Positions 54,219 to 63,538 of a stretch of DNA of 64,000 nucleotides are shown here, one piece after another. The DNA is taken from positions 104,680 to 168,679 of the forward strand of contig NZ_SJEE01000007.1 in NCBI RefSeq assembly GCF_006937785.1, read 5' to 3'. Each line of letters opens with the position of its first letter. Position 1 is the first letter of the stretch. Source of the DNA: Pseudanabaena sp. UWO311 (GTDB lineage: Bacteria; Cyanobacteriota; Cyanobacteriia; Pseudanabaenales; Pseudanabaenaceae). A program made the position numbers and the translations under genes. The notes beneath the pieces are model-generated. The model ran no database searches and was not told where the DNA came from. It saw only the letters and a list, made by a program, of their open reading frames with translations.

Positions 54219-55949
54219 ATGAATGAGATCGATGCGATCGCAGTTTTAGATAAGGTTTCATTTATATATCCCAACGCGAAGGAGACAGTATTAAAAGATA
54301 TATCGCTAACGATTAAGAAAGGAGAATTTTTAGGCATAATTGGTGCGACAGGAGCAGGGAAAACTACACTATGTCTTGCCCTTACAGGTATCGTTCCCCA
54401 GTTTTATGGTGGACGTTTTTTTGGCAAAATTGCGATCGCTGGTTTAGATACCCTCGAACATCCCGTGAGCGAATTAGCGCGTCATGTGGGAATTGTTTTT
54501 GAAGATCCTGAAATCCAGATTACCGCCACCTCTGTTGAAAATGAAATCGCCTTTGCCCTCGAAAATCTCTGCATTCCCCGCGAAGAAATTTTGCGACGGA
54601 TTCCCATTGTTTTAAAATCAGTTCGTCTCGAAGGATTTGAAAAGAAAAATCCGCAAGAGCTTTCGGGCGGTCAAAAACAACGTTTAGCGATCGCTGCTGC
54701 TCTTGCTCTACAACCTGATTTACTAATACTCGATGAACCAACCTCACAACTCGATCCTGTTGGTTCTCAAGAAGTCTTTGCTACAGTCAGGGAATTAAAA
54801 GAAGAACTGGGCGTAGCGATCGTGATGGTTTCCCATGCTGCTGAAGAAATGGCAGAATTTTGCGATCGCATTGCCTTACTCTCACATGGTAAATTAATCG
54901 CAGTTGGCACTCCAGAAGAAATTTACTCACAGGTAGATCTGCTACAACACAACAAACTGCGTCCTCCTGAAGTCGCTCAAGCTTTTAGCCAAATCCAACA
55001 AAAGGGCATTGATATCCCTAAAATTCCCGTTACTTTAGAGACTGGGATTAAAGCCTTAAGTGAACTGCGATCGCAAATTCAACCAATTGAGCCGCCAATA
55101 TTCACCACTCCCTTTCGTAGCAATAAATCGCCCGTTCTCTCAGTCCAAAATCTAAAACATACCTACGATGACGGCACGGAAGCACTCAAAAATATCTCGC
55201 TAGATATCCATGAAGGCGAATATGTGCTAATCGTCGGACAGAATGGTGCAGGAAAAAGTACCCTTGTGAAGCATTTCCTAAATTTGCTAAAACCCACATC
55301 AGGAAAAGTATTGGTACGCGATCGCGATACTAAAGATCTATCAGTCAGCGATCTTGCTCAATCCATCGGCTATCTCGCTCAAAATCCCGACAACCAAATC
55401 TTCAATACTTCCGTCGAGAAAGAAGTTGCTTTTGCGCTGCCTTTCCTTGGTTATGCGCCCGATATCGTCAAGAAAGAAACTGAGCGCAGTCTTAAAGCCA
55501 TGCAGCTATGGGAGCAGCGCCATGCTCATCCATTATCTTTACCAAAGGGAGAACGTGGTCGCATCGTTATTGCGGCGCTATTAGCCATGAATCCTGAGAT
55601 CATCATTTTTGATGAACCGACTACAGGACAAGACTATCAGGGTGCTTCTTCGATTTTAGAAGTCAGTCGTCAGCTACACCAAATGGGAAAAACCGTGATT
55701 GTGATTACCCATCATTTATATCTCATGCCTGACTATGCCGATCGCGCGATCGTAATGGGCAAAGGCACGATTTTGCTAGATGCACCCTTGCGCCAAGCTT
55801 ATCATCAAACTGATTTGCTGGAGTCCACCTACCTCACGCCGCCGCAATCGGTGGAGCTATCGCAAAAGCTCAGTGAAATATGCGATCGCGAATATTCTTT
55901 GATTACTCCAACCGAATTTGCTAGTTGTTTTACTCCTCCACAAATTTAG
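54219..55949 (+). CDS. ECF-type transporter ATPase, two ABC domains in one chain
   Basis: 576 residues. Domain 1 (~1-240): Walker A GATGAGKTT, signature LSGGQKQR, Walker B LLILDEPTSQLDP. Domain 2 (~305-540): Walker A GQNGAGKST, Walker B IIIFDEPTTGQD, but the signature reads LSLPKGERGR instead of LSGGQ. This is a fused EcfA/CbiO pair that energises uptake of a vitamin or metal. The T component gene starts 3 bp after. No S component is adjacent, so the substrate is unknown. Confidence 0.9.
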   Translation: MNEIDAIAVLDKVSFIYPNAKETVLKDISLTIKKGEFLGIIGATGAGKTTLCLALTGIVPQFYGGRFFGKIAIAGLDTLEHPVSELARHVGIVFEDPEIQITATSVENEIAFALENLCIPREEILRRIPIVLKSVRLEGFEKKNPQELSGGQKQRLAIAAALALQPDLLILDEPTSQLDPVGSQEVFATVRELKEELGVAIVMVSHAAEEMAEFCDRIALLSHGKLIAVGTPEEIYSQVDLLQHNKLRPPEVAQAFSQIQQKGIDIPKIPVTLETGIKALSELRSQIQPIEPPIFTTPFRSNKSPVLSVQNLKHTYDDGTEALKNISLDIHEGEYVLIVGQNGAGKSTLVKHFLNLLKPTSGKVLVRDRDTKDLSVSDLAQSIGYLAQNPDNQIFNTSVEKEVAFALPFLGYAPDIVKKETERSLKAMQLWEQRHAHPLSLPKGERGRIVIAALLAMNPEIIIFDEPTTGQDYQGASSILEVSRQLHQMGKTVIVITHHLYLMPDYADRAIVMGKGTILLDAPLRQAYHQTDLLESTYLTPPQSVELSQKLSEICDREYSLITPTEFASCFTPPQI

Positions 55950-55952
55950 AAT

Positions 55953-56801
55953 ATGAAATTGCAAACAGTTAAGTATGATTCTCTATTTACGCGCTTAGAT
56001 TTTCGTTCTAAGTTGGTGGTGATGCTTTCGGTCACAATTCTTGCTTTCCTATGGGAAAGCCCGATCGCAGGTGGGATTTTGATGTTGAGCGTGATTGCTT
56101 CCTGCGTTCTTGCTGGAGTCAGGCTCAATTATCTAGGAAGCATTTTAAAAGTGATGATTCCCTTTTATATCTTTCTGATTTTGAGCATGGGGTTTTTTAA
56201 TGTGGAGCAGGTTAAGTTGCTTACCAATAAATTAGAATTAACGTCCCTATTGAGCTTGCCCCAAACATGGTGGGTAGTTGGTGGTGCAAAACTGAGTCAA
56301 GAGGGAACGCTTTACGGATTGAATATTGTGTTTAAAACGCTGACGATGATTTTGGTGATTCCGTTAGCGATTTTCACTACCGATGTTAATCAAATGACAG
56401 TGGGCATGGTACGCGCCAAAATCCCTTATAAAGTGGTGTTTATCTTTTCATCAACCTTGCGATTTGTGCCACTTTTACTAGAAGAAGTGCAATCAATCAT
56501 TGAGTCACAGCGCTTACGTGGCTTAAATTTCGAGAAGATGGGATGGTTAAAAAAAGCGCGAGTTTATGCCAAGGTTGCTGTACCTTTAATTCTAAATTCA
56601 CTCTCGAAATCGCAAAAATTAGAAATAGTTTTGCAGTCAAAAGGTTTTTCAGGTAGTTCCGATCGCACTTATTTGCATGAGTCAGCTTTAACAACTGCTG
56701 ATTACCTGTTGATGATTGTTTCTAGTCTGATATTTGTAATTGCGATCGTCTTATATTTTGGTTGGGGAATTGGCAAATTTGCTTGGCTTCTTTATACCTA
56801 A
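55953..56801 (+). CDS. ECF transporter T component (CbiQ/EcfT)
   Basis: 282 residues, about six transmembrane helices. The coupling motif IIESQRLRGLNFE (the Arg-Gly signature contacting the ATPases) follows LRFVPLLLEEV. It links the fused ATPase to an S component, probably encoded elsewhere. Operon with the preceding gene. Confidence 0.9.
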   Translation: MKLQTVKYDSLFTRLDFRSKLVVMLSVTILAFLWESPIAGGILMLSVIASCVLAGVRLNYLGSILKVMIPFYIFLILSMGFFNVEQVKLLTNKLELTSLLSLPQTWWVVGGAKLSQEGTLYGLNIVFKTLTMILVIPLAIFTTDVNQMTVGMVRAKIPYKVVFIFSSTLRFVPLLLEEVQSIIESQRLRGLNFEKMGWLKKARVYAKVAVPLILNSLSKSQKLEIVLQSKGFSGSSDRTYLHESALTTADYLLMIVSSLIFVIAIVLYFGWGIGKFAWLLYT

Positions 56802-57164
56802 AAGCGTCGCTTGTAGGTATAAAGCGATTTTATAACGATATTCGCAGAAATTTGCAAGTGATTGGCTTTTTTAGAAGTTTATACGAGATCAGCTAATTTC
56901 TTTGGAATTAATGCTAAGCGATCGATAGAAGTGCAGCAAGTTTCTTTTTTTGCTGACGCTCTTGCTCAACGATCGCCTCTGCTTGTTGTTTTTTTAGGTT
57001 AGCTTGATTAGCGATCGCCTTCGCCAGTTGTTTTTCACGACTTGCTGCATCGAGATACTGTGACAGGCGATCACTTGATTTCTAAGTGAATTGATTGAAT
57101 GAGATACAAACCTTCACCTAAAGATATTGAGATTGGTGGCTTGAAGAGCAACCAATCTTGACTC
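56802..57164. other. Intergenic region with a Uma2 remnant
   Basis: 363 bp after the ecf operon. Apart from the Uma2 tail fragment at 56913-57070, I see no gene. No clear terminator follows the ecf genes. Confidence 0.5.
56913..57070 (-). pseudogene. C-terminal coiled-coil fragment of a Uma2-type protein
   Basis: Leftward frame encoding AASREKQLAKAIANQANL and KKQQAEAIVEQERQQKKKLAALLSIA then a stop at 56913. Such Gln/Glu/Ala-rich tails end many cyanobacterial Uma2 (DUF820) proteins. No start or nuclease domain is present. Confidence 0.5.
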
Positions 57165-58169
57165 TTAATCTAACTTCACTACCATCTTGCCAATATTTTT
57201 TCCTGCAAAGAGTCCGATAAATGCGCTCACGGCATGTTCGATGCCCACTACTACTGTCTCTTTATTCTTCAGCTTGCCATTTCGGAAATAGCCGCCCACT
57301 TCCTGCTCAAATTCACCCTGACGAGTGAGAGAATCACTGACGATTAGCCCTTTCATCGTCAAGCGCTTAATAGTCATGTTAAAAAGATTAGATGGCCCAG
57401 CCTGAGGAATTTCTTCGTTGTAACCAGAAATGCCTCCACAGGAAATGATCCGTCCGTGAATGCGTAATGCTGAGAGTGCAGCTTCAAGAGTTTCACCGCC
57501 GACATTATCGAAATAGACATCAATCCCATCGGGAGCAGCTCGATTTAATTGGTCGAGGATAGGAGCGGTTTTGTAGTTGAAGGCGATATCAAAACCACAT
57601 TCTTCTTGCAGAAACTTGATCTTTTCCTCAGAACCTGCCGACCCAATCACATAACATCCTCGCAATTTCGCTAGTTGCCCAGCAACACTACCTACAGCTC
57701 CAGCCGCGCCTGAAATAAAAATCACGTCACCTGCTTTGACTTCTACTAGATTCAATCCAGCCCAAGCGGTCATACCCGTCATACCCAATGCCCCGAGATA
57801 AGCTGAAAGTGGTTGGATATCTCGACTGACCAGATGCAAATCTTTTGGTGCAGCGATAAAGTATTCTCGCCAGCCAAAGCTGGAAGTGACGATATCTCCT
57901 TGCTTAAATTCCTTAGCGCGGGACTCGATCACTTCTCCAACTGCGCCGCCATCAAGGGGTTTGCCTAGCACAAAGGGAGGAACATAGGATTTCCTGTCGC
58001 TCATACGCCCGCGCATATAGGGATCGACTGACATATAGAGATTGCGAACAAACACTTGTCCATCTTGAAGTGTTTCTAATTTGGTTGTAGCGATCGCAAA
58101 GTTGGCTGCGGTTGGCATCCCACTGGGACGAGAAACTAATTGAATTTCGCGACTCATGATATCTGTCAT
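57165..58169 (-). CDS. NADP-dependent MDR oxidoreductase (CurA/prostaglandin-reductase-like)
   Basis: 334 residues. NLYMSVDPYMRGRMSDRKSY is the signature of the leukotriene B4 dehydrogenase/CurA subgroup. The nucleotide motif ISGAAGAVGSVAGQLAKLRG is intact. These zinc-free enzymes reduce alpha,beta-unsaturated carbonyls with NADPH. An N-terminal fragment of a paralogue lies at 59621-59839. Part of a cluster of redox genes in the same direction. Confidence 0.92.
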   Translation of the reverse strand: MTDIMSREIQLVSRPSGMPTAANFAIATTKLETLQDGQVFVRNLYMSVDPYMRGRMSDRKSYVPPFVLGKPLDGGAVGEVIESRAKEFKQGDIVTSSFGWREYFIAAPKDLHLVSRDIQPLSAYLGALGMTGMTAWAGLNLVEVKAGDVIFISGAAGAVGSVAGQLAKLRGCYVIGSAGSEEKIKFLQEECGFDIAFNYKTAPILDQLNRAAPDGIDVYFDNVGGETLEAALSALRIHGRIISCGGISGYNEEIPQAGPSNLFNMTIKRLTMKGLIVSDSLTRQGEFEQEVGGYFRNGKLKNKETVVVGIEHAVSAFIGLFAGKNIGKMVVKLD

Positions 58170-58225
58170 AGTTTTTTTTCCTAATGATTTATTTAAGTGA
58201 TTTAAAGCGCTTTGTACTCAATCTC

Positions 58226-58287
58226 GAACCAAGAATAAATTGGAAAGCATTGCTTCGCTATGCTTTCCAATTTATTCTTGTGGTTCG
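58226..58287. terminator. Long hairpin downstream of the DUF6335-like gene
   Basis: GAACC-AAGAATAAATTGGAAAGCAT pairs with its complement at 58260-58287 around a 9-nt loop. The right arm overlaps the last codons of the leftward small gene. Confidence 0.75.
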
Positions 58288-58565
58288 TTTGATCGGAAAT
58301 AGCTGTAATGTTTATCAGCCGATGCGGGATCTAATTCCCAGCGATCGCGATCGCGCTTTAGGAGAATTTCTTCAGTAGCAAGGGGTGTGCCATCATCTAC
58401 TTCAATCCCTACTGCTTTCGCCATTTCTTCCATGTCATTGTGATTGGGAACTGCGGAGCTACCGCCAACGGCTTCATCACCATTTACTTCGGCTCGATAG
58501 GAATCATTCTCAGCGTCATCGGATGAGTCTGCACCTTTTAATGAATGCGATTGTGGGTTTGTCAT
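58272..58565 (-). CDS. Small acidic conserved cyanobacterial protein (DUF6335-like)
   Basis: 97 residues. An acidic, disordered N-terminus (GADSSDDAENDSYRAEVNGDEAVGG) precedes NDMEEMAKAVGIEVDDGTPLATEEILLKRDRDRWELDPASADKHY. The C-terminal part matches, from memory, the DUF6335 family found in cyanobacteria. Function unknown. A good AGGAGAAA ribosome-binding site precedes the ATG. Confidence 0.7.
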   Translation of the reverse strand: MTNPQSHSLKGADSSDDAENDSYRAEVNGDEAVGGSSAVPNHNDMEEMAKAVGIEVDDGTPLATEEILLKRDRDRWELDPASADKHYSYFRSNEPQE

Positions 58566-58583
58566 ACATTTTCTCCTTTGAAT

Positions 58584-58720
58584 TTAAGCATTTATTTGCG
58601 AAGCGATCGCAAGTAACGCAACTTTTATGGACCGTTTATAACTCAACTGAGGATGAAAATCTCCGCGTCCTTCGGGAGTGAGATCGAGCATATTCCAGAG
58701 CGAGTCGAGGGCATCATTTT
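58584..58720 (-). pseudogene. Unassigned gene fragment downstream of the VOC gene
   Basis: Leftward frame NDALDSLWNMLDLTPEGRGDFHPQLSYKRS reads like real protein, but its 5' part runs into the VOC gene in a different frame. It may be the tail of a deleted gene. I do not recognise the family. Confidence 0.3.
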
Positions 58721-59124
58721 TACGAGTGGCAAACCGCTTCGACATTGATTCCATCTGGATCGAGGACAAATGCGCCATAGTAATTTGGGTGATAGTAGCG
58801 TATTCCAGATTGTCCATTGTCTATTCCACCTGCCTTAATCGCAGCTAAATAGAATGAATCGACTTGCTCCCGACTGGCGGCGGCGAATGCGATATGGGTA
58901 TGACCGCCGACAGGTTGTTTGTCGATTAGCCAAAACACTGGTCGATCGTTTTCCTTCCCGAACCCAACGATTTGTTGTTTCGACTCACTGCGGGAAGCAT
59001 CAATATCAAAGAATTTCTGGATTCCAAGAGGGGAGAGCGCAGCCTGATAGAAGGAAGTTGAGCGTACTATATCAGTTACGCCGATATTGAGATGGTCGAG
59101 AATAATGCTTTGGAAGTTAGCCAT
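58720..59124 (-). CDS. VOC-superfamily (glyoxalase-like) protein
   Basis: 134 residues. ILDHLNIGVTDIVRSTSFYQAAL (first metal His), GGHTHIAFAAASREQVDSFY and YYGAFVLDPDGINVEAVCH (metal Glu) follow the vicinal-oxygen-chelate pattern. Possible substrates include toxic aldehydes or xenobiotics. Complete and in line with neighbouring redox genes. Confidence 0.9.
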   Translation of the reverse strand: MANFQSIILDHLNIGVTDIVRSTSFYQAALSPLGIQKFFDIDASRSESKQQIVGFGKENDRPVFWLIDKQPVGGHTHIAFAAASREQVDSFYLAAIKAGGIDNGQSGIRYYHPNYYGAFVLDPDGINVEAVCHS

Positions 59125-59620
59125 GATTTTATTTATGTTGTTTTATTCCGATTTAGTTATCAGTGGGACGAGGTTGGCTATCATTTCTGATATGGCTGAT
59201 CTATTCTTTTAACATTTGGCAATTGCTCATCTAGTGATGACCTATAGCGCAAACAACCTTGAAGAAATTGCGCCAATCTGGAACAATAGGAACAGGAGCG
59301 GTCTTCTCTGGTAGCAAACCCCACAACGATGGATGATGCCAACAGAATAGGTTTAAGTGATTGTTTTGTTTAAGCGTGGTGCTTTGGCGTAGCCTCTCCT
59401 TTGGATAGTCGCCATATCCATTAAGCGATCGCCTTTTTCATAAGATTGGATATTAGCCATTCCCTTCATAAAATGCCCTTGCCTGAGAAAGTAACTGATC
59501 TTTAGTCGTGTGTTGTTCATTCACCGCGATCGCACCGACTATTTTTTAGCAATATCTGCGTGATTTTAATTGAATTCGTCTGTCAGATAATCCATGGCAC
59601 TAATGGCTCCCGTGGCACAA
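59125..59620. other. Degenerate region with short gene remnants
   Basis: 496 bp without an intact gene. Leftward fragments are readable: HHPSLWGLLPEKTAPVPIV and PDWRNFFKVV around 59260-59350, and AYSLKDAEQILIFSCATGAI with SAMDYLTDEFN at about 59578-59670. I cannot assign either. The region looks like decayed coding DNA. Confidence 0.4.
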
Positions 59621-59839
59621 CTAAAGATCAAAATCTGTTCGGCATCTTTTAAGGAATAAGCGATCGCTCATCCGACCTCGCATATAGGGATCGACTGACA
59701 TATATAAATTACGAACTAGAACCTGCTGATCTGGAAGTGAATCTAGCTTGACCTGAGCGATCGCAAAGTTATCTTTTGTCGGAATCCCATTGGGGCGAGA
59801 ATCCAACCGAATCTCGTAGCTGATTATTTCATCTGTCAT
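59621..59839 (-). pseudogene. N-terminal fragment of an MDR oxidoreductase (paralogue)
   Basis: 72 codons. EIRLDSRPNGIPTKDNFAIAQVKLDSLPDQQVLVRNLYMSVDPYMRGRMSD aligns with the start of the 57165-58169 enzyme. After RMSD the sequence switches abruptly to unrelated codons. The rest of the gene has been deleted. Confidence 0.88.
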
Positions 59840-59881
59840 GTTTTTTCTCCAAATAATTCATTATGAGTCGTGAAAATAGAT

Positions 59882-60934
59882 TTATAAAGCCTGTTTTAAT
59901 GAAGCCATATCAATCACGAAGCGATATTTCACGTCGCTTTTCACGAGGCGATCGTAGGCTTCATTGATGTTTTGGATAGGGATAAGTTCAATATCAGAAG
60001 TAACGTTGTGCTTACCGCAAAAATCCAACATCTCTTGGGTTTCCTTAATGCCGCCAATCAGAGAGCCGCTCATACTGCGCCGACCGAAAATTAGGCTGCC
60101 CACTGAAAGCAAAAGCGGCTCAGATGGAATTCCGACTTGAGTGAGGTTTCCATCCCGTCTCAACTGGAGGAGGTAAGCGTTGATATCATGTTTTGCAGAC
60201 ACAGTGTCGAGAATAAAGTGGAAACTATTTAGGTGTTTCTGCATCTCGTCTGCATTTTTAGAATTGACGACTTCATCTGCTCCGAGCCGCAGTGCATCTT
60301 CAACTTTGCTTGGTGAAGTAGTAAAGACCACGACATGAGCACCGAGAGCTTTCGCCAATTTTACCCCCATATGTCCTAGCCCACCGAGTCCCACAACACC
60401 TACTTTTTGACCCTTGGTCACATTGTGATAGCGTAAAGGCGAATAAGTCGTAATCCCAGCACACAGCAATGGGGCAGTTGCCGCGAGATCCAAATTCTTG
60501 GGGATTTTCAGTACAAATTCTTTGTCCACCACAATGCTCTCGGAGTATCCACCGTAGGTTATTCCGCCAGTATGTTTATCGGGAGAGTTGTAAGTAAAAA
60601 TCGTACCTTTCTCGCAGAACTGCTCCAAGTTGTCCTTGCAGTTGGCACAGGTAAGGCAGGAATCGACCATACAGCCCACCCCAACTTTATCGCCTTCCTT
60701 AAACCTGTTTACATCTTTGCCAACTTTTACGACTCGACCGACGATTTCGTGACCGGGGACGCAGGGGTAAGTAGCACCGCCCCAGTCGCCACGGACGGTG
60801 TGCAAATCGGAGTGACACACGCCGCAATATAGAATTTCGATCTGCACATCATGCTTGCCAACTTTTCGACGTTCAAAGCTAAAGGGCGCAAGGGGAGTTG
60901 TGGCATTTTGGGCAGCGTAGGCATTCGTTTGCAT
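59882..60934 (-). CDS. Zinc-dependent alcohol dehydrogenase (YahK/CAD-like, NADP)
   Basis: 350 residues. Catalytic zinc ligands appear in YCGVCHSDLHTVRGDWG and VPGHEIVGRVV; the structural zinc Cys cluster is in DSCLTCANCKDNLEQFCEKG. Nucleotide motif VGVVGLGGLGHMGVKLAKALG. The family reduces a broad range of aldehydes with NADPH. Same direction as the surrounding redox genes. Confidence 0.94.
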   Translation of the reverse strand: MQTNAYAAQNATTPLAPFSFERRKVGKHDVQIEILYCGVCHSDLHTVRGDWGGATYPCVPGHEIVGRVVKVGKDVNRFKEGDKVGVGCMVDSCLTCANCKDNLEQFCEKGTIFTYNSPDKHTGGITYGGYSESIVVDKEFVLKIPKNLDLAATAPLLCAGITTYSPLRYHNVTKGQKVGVVGLGGLGHMGVKLAKALGAHVVVFTTSPSKVEDALRLGADEVVNSKNADEMQKHLNSFHFILDTVSAKHDINAYLLQLRRDGNLTQVGIPSEPLLLSVGSLIFGRRSMSGSLIGGIKETQEMLDFCGKHNVTSDIELIPIQNINEAYDRLVKSDVKYRFVIDMASLKQAL

Positions 60935-61049
60935 TGGTTTTTCTCCTGATTATTTGGATTATTTGTTTGGATAAACTTACTTAAATACTTTGACTAAAGC
61001 TGCAAACTGAAATCATGGTTGCCGCTACTGGACACTAAAAAAGCTAATT

Positions 61050-61742
61050 CTAGTCACTAGCAAGCAGACTGAGCTGTTCCAGCAGCTCCTTTGCGGCTGG
61101 CGCAGAAGATGCGGGATTTTGCCCAGTAATTAGTAGTCCATCTTTAACAACATGGGGCTGCCAGTCAGCCACTTTTGAATAATTCCCACCATTCGTTCGG
61201 AGCATGTCTTCGACTAGAAACGGAACAATTTCGGTTAATCCTGCTGCTTGCTCCTCGGTATTGGTGAAGCCTGTGATTGCTTTACCTTGCACCACGGGAT
61301 CTCCTTTGGCTGACTTGACGTGGCGCAGCACTCCAGGTGCATGGCAAACTAAGGCGATTGGTTTCCCCGCTGCTAGTGTGGCTTCGATAAGAGCGATCGA
61401 AGATGCATCTTCAGCCAAGTCCCAGAGCGGGCCATGACCGCCAGGGTAAAATACAGCATCGAAATCGCCAGCGGCAACCTCGCTTAATTTAAGTGTGTGT
61501 GCGAGCGCGGATTGGGTTGCGGAATCTGCTTTGAAGCGTTGCGTGTCTTTAGTCTGGGAATCTGGGGTATCGCTTTTAGGATCGAGTGGCGGCTGACCAC
61601 CAAGCGGTGATACTAGGGTAACGATCGCACCTGTGTCTTTAAATGTGTAGTAGGGGGCGGCGAATTCTTCAAGCCAGAAACCAGTTTTTTTACCCGTATT
61701 ACCAAGCCTATCGTGCGAGGTTAGCACCATTAATATTTTCAT
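61050..61742 (-). CDS. DJ-1/PfpI-family protein (Hsp31/glyoxalase III-like)
   Basis: 230 residues from the ATG at 61742 (MKILMVLTSHDRLGNTGKKTGFWLEEF). A TTG/ATG start 13 codons earlier is possible but adds unconserved residues. The nucleophile elbow Cys-His is in IALVCHAPGVL, with the Glu in GFWLEEFAAPY and GGHGPLWDLAED. Members convert methylglyoxal to lactate or act as deglycases/chaperones. Confidence 0.92.
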   Translation of the reverse strand: MKILMVLTSHDRLGNTGKKTGFWLEEFAAPYYTFKDTGAIVTLVSPLGGQPPLDPKSDTPDSQTKDTQRFKADSATQSALAHTLKLSEVAAGDFDAVFYPGGHGPLWDLAEDASSIALIEATLAAGKPIALVCHAPGVLRHVKSAKGDPVVQGKAITGFTNTEEQAAGLTEIVPFLVEDMLRTNGGNYSKVADWQPHVVKDGLLITGQNPASSAPAAKELLEQLSLLASD

Positions 61743-61807
61743 CTTGACTCTTTCAATTACTTTGATTTTTTCAACTAACATGAATTCGACGATCGCTTGG
61801 AATAGCG

Positions 61808-63379
61808 CTATTTAAAGGCCTTGACTAAAGCTTCAAACTGCACTAGCAAAGACTTGTCGTGAGGTGTAACGGGTGGGATTTGGCGATCGATATTTAGAAA
61901 TTCATAAACTGCCATTTGTGCAGCCCTTATTGAATATTCGACCGTGAAAACAACATCCTCAGGAATTTCGACAAACTGGCTGATGAAAGCGAGGTTCTTG
62001 GAGTTATGAGGAATGGGTAATGGTCGATCGCTATGAGATCGCGGCATAAACATACTGGTGATATAGGGCATTCGACAAGGAATACAGTTTGCAGTTGCCA
62101 TCACATCTAAATCGAATCGCAAATGACCGCAGAGTTCTTGAAGGATTTCTTCACCATTACAATCAGACATTGGTTTAGGGACAAAATCACCAACGCGATC
62201 GGGAAAGAGCGCATATCCCCAGAAAACTTGAACATTTGCAGGCTGATTGTTAAAATGGGGCTGATTGGCAAGTACTATTGACATCAGCCAATTGGAGTCT
62301 TTAAAAGTTACAAGTCCTCCAGTTCCCGCTTGATTGCCACTAAATTCCAACATTTTATTGAAGAATGTGGGAGTGTTCAGGGTGACTGTAAAAGATTCCC
62401 AGAGCGATTCAGCAATACTACTGTTGAAAACAGAAGGATTCCCAAACTCTGGGTTGTTCATCGCCAGCTTTTCCCATAGGTTCCAACTAGTACAGTCTTG
62501 TTTAATCAATTTTTGAGGCGCACTGGTCATCGAACCCAAACTGGAAGCATCAGTCATTGAGCCATTCTGGAGAAACACAAAATCGTCGCTATTTACTTCA
62601 ATTGTTTTGCGATCGCCATGTTGCTCATAATGGATGCTCGTGACCACAAATTTACTCTCCTCAGTGCAGTGATCAAGATCTAATACTTTAGAATCTAGGA
62701 TAAAGTTAACACCTTGAGTGCTGAGCCAACTCTGCAATGGACAAATCAATGAATCATATTGATTGTAGATTGATCGCTTCACTCCAGCAAGGGTTTCAAT
62801 CCGAGTAAATTCGAGCATAAAGCGATGTAAATAACGCTTGAATTCAACAGCACTATGCCAAGGCTGGAAAGCGAAAGTCGTAGACCACATATACCAGAAT
62901 TCAGTCTCGAAGAATTCTGGAGAGAGCCAATCTGTAATCCGACTAGCTGCCAGCTCTTTTTCGTCAGCTTGGCTGATCTTGAGTAGCTCTTGACGATCTT
63001 GCATCGAAAAGCCCATTGAAGTGACAGGCACTTTTTCACGACGATGATCAACGAGTCGCGCCATACAGTTTGACTTGTGCTGCTCATTAAACTCTACCGT
63101 TTCGTCAAACACTGTTTTATTTGGCGAGTTTAGGGAAGGAATCGACTTGTAAAGATCCCAAGTACATTCATAATTGTCAGTAGTTAACATCCGACCTCCG
63201 CGCATCGAATAGCCATCTACTGGGTTTCCAATTCCATCCATACTCCCACCTAGAAGCGGCTTCACTTCTAAAATAGAAATATTTGATCCAGAGAATCCAC
63301 CATCGCGAATCATAAATGCGGCGGCGGCTAAAGAGCCAATTCCACCACCCAACATATATGCTTTAGATTCATTATTCAT
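61808..63379 (-). CDS. ohyA: Oleate hydratase
   Basis: 523 residues, near full length. FAD-binding motif YMLGGGIGSLAAAAFMIRDGG, then LEVKPLLGGSMDG and YSMRGGRMLTTDNYECTWDL are diagnostic of the oleate hydratase (MCRA) family. The enzyme adds water to the 9-10 double bond of oleic or related acids to give 10-hydroxy fatty acids. It is uncommon in cyanobacteria. The desaturase at 33.6 kb makes the type of substrate it uses. Confidence 0.94.
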   Translation of the reverse strand: MNNESKAYMLGGGIGSLAAAAFMIRDGGFSGSNISILEVKPLLGGSMDGIGNPVDGYSMRGGRMLTTDNYECTWDLYKSIPSLNSPNKTVFDETVEFNEQHKSNCMARLVDHRREKVPVTSMGFSMQDRQELLKISQADEKELAASRITDWLSPEFFETEFWYMWSTTFAFQPWHSAVEFKRYLHRFMLEFTRIETLAGVKRSIYNQYDSLICPLQSWLSTQGVNFILDSKVLDLDHCTEESKFVVTSIHYEQHGDRKTIEVNSDDFVFLQNGSMTDASSLGSMTSAPQKLIKQDCTSWNLWEKLAMNNPEFGNPSVFNSSIAESLWESFTVTLNTPTFFNKMLEFSGNQAGTGGLVTFKDSNWLMSIVLANQPHFNNQPANVQVFWGYALFPDRVGDFVPKPMSDCNGEEILQELCGHLRFDLDVMATANCIPCRMPYITSMFMPRSHSDRPLPIPHNSKNLAFISQFVEIPEDVVFTVEYSIRAAQMAVYEFLNIDRQIPPVTPHDKSLLVQFEALVKAFK

Positions 63380-63406
63380 GTTGATAGAACTCCTAAAAAA
63401 GTTAGT

Positions 63407-63538
63407 TTATCTAGCTAATACCAATTGACGAGCAGCTAACATCAGTTTTGCTCCACTTGCAGCTAGTCGAAAAGCTGTTGCTTCACCTAAGCGACTGCTA
63501 GCTGTGATGATTACTACTTTATTTTGAATCTCGGACAT
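63407..63538 (-). pseudogene. SDR N-terminal fragment
   Basis: From the ATG at 63538, MSEIQNKVVIITASSRLGEATAFRLAASGAKLMLAAR is the first Rossmann unit of a short-chain dehydrogenase, with one glycine of TGASS lost. It stops after ~43 residues (family length ~245). Confidence 0.85.

Noticed and set aside
44527..54219. CRISPR-associated transposon (Tn7-like CAST) using type I-B components
   Set aside because: No tnsA, tnsB, tnsC or tniQ gene is present, and the locus has intact Cas3 and adaptation genes, so it is a canonical interference locus.
58584..58817. 77-codon leftward frame as an intact gene
   Set aside because: Its first part overlaps the VOC gene in another frame; only the downstream part reads like protein, so it is listed as a fragment.
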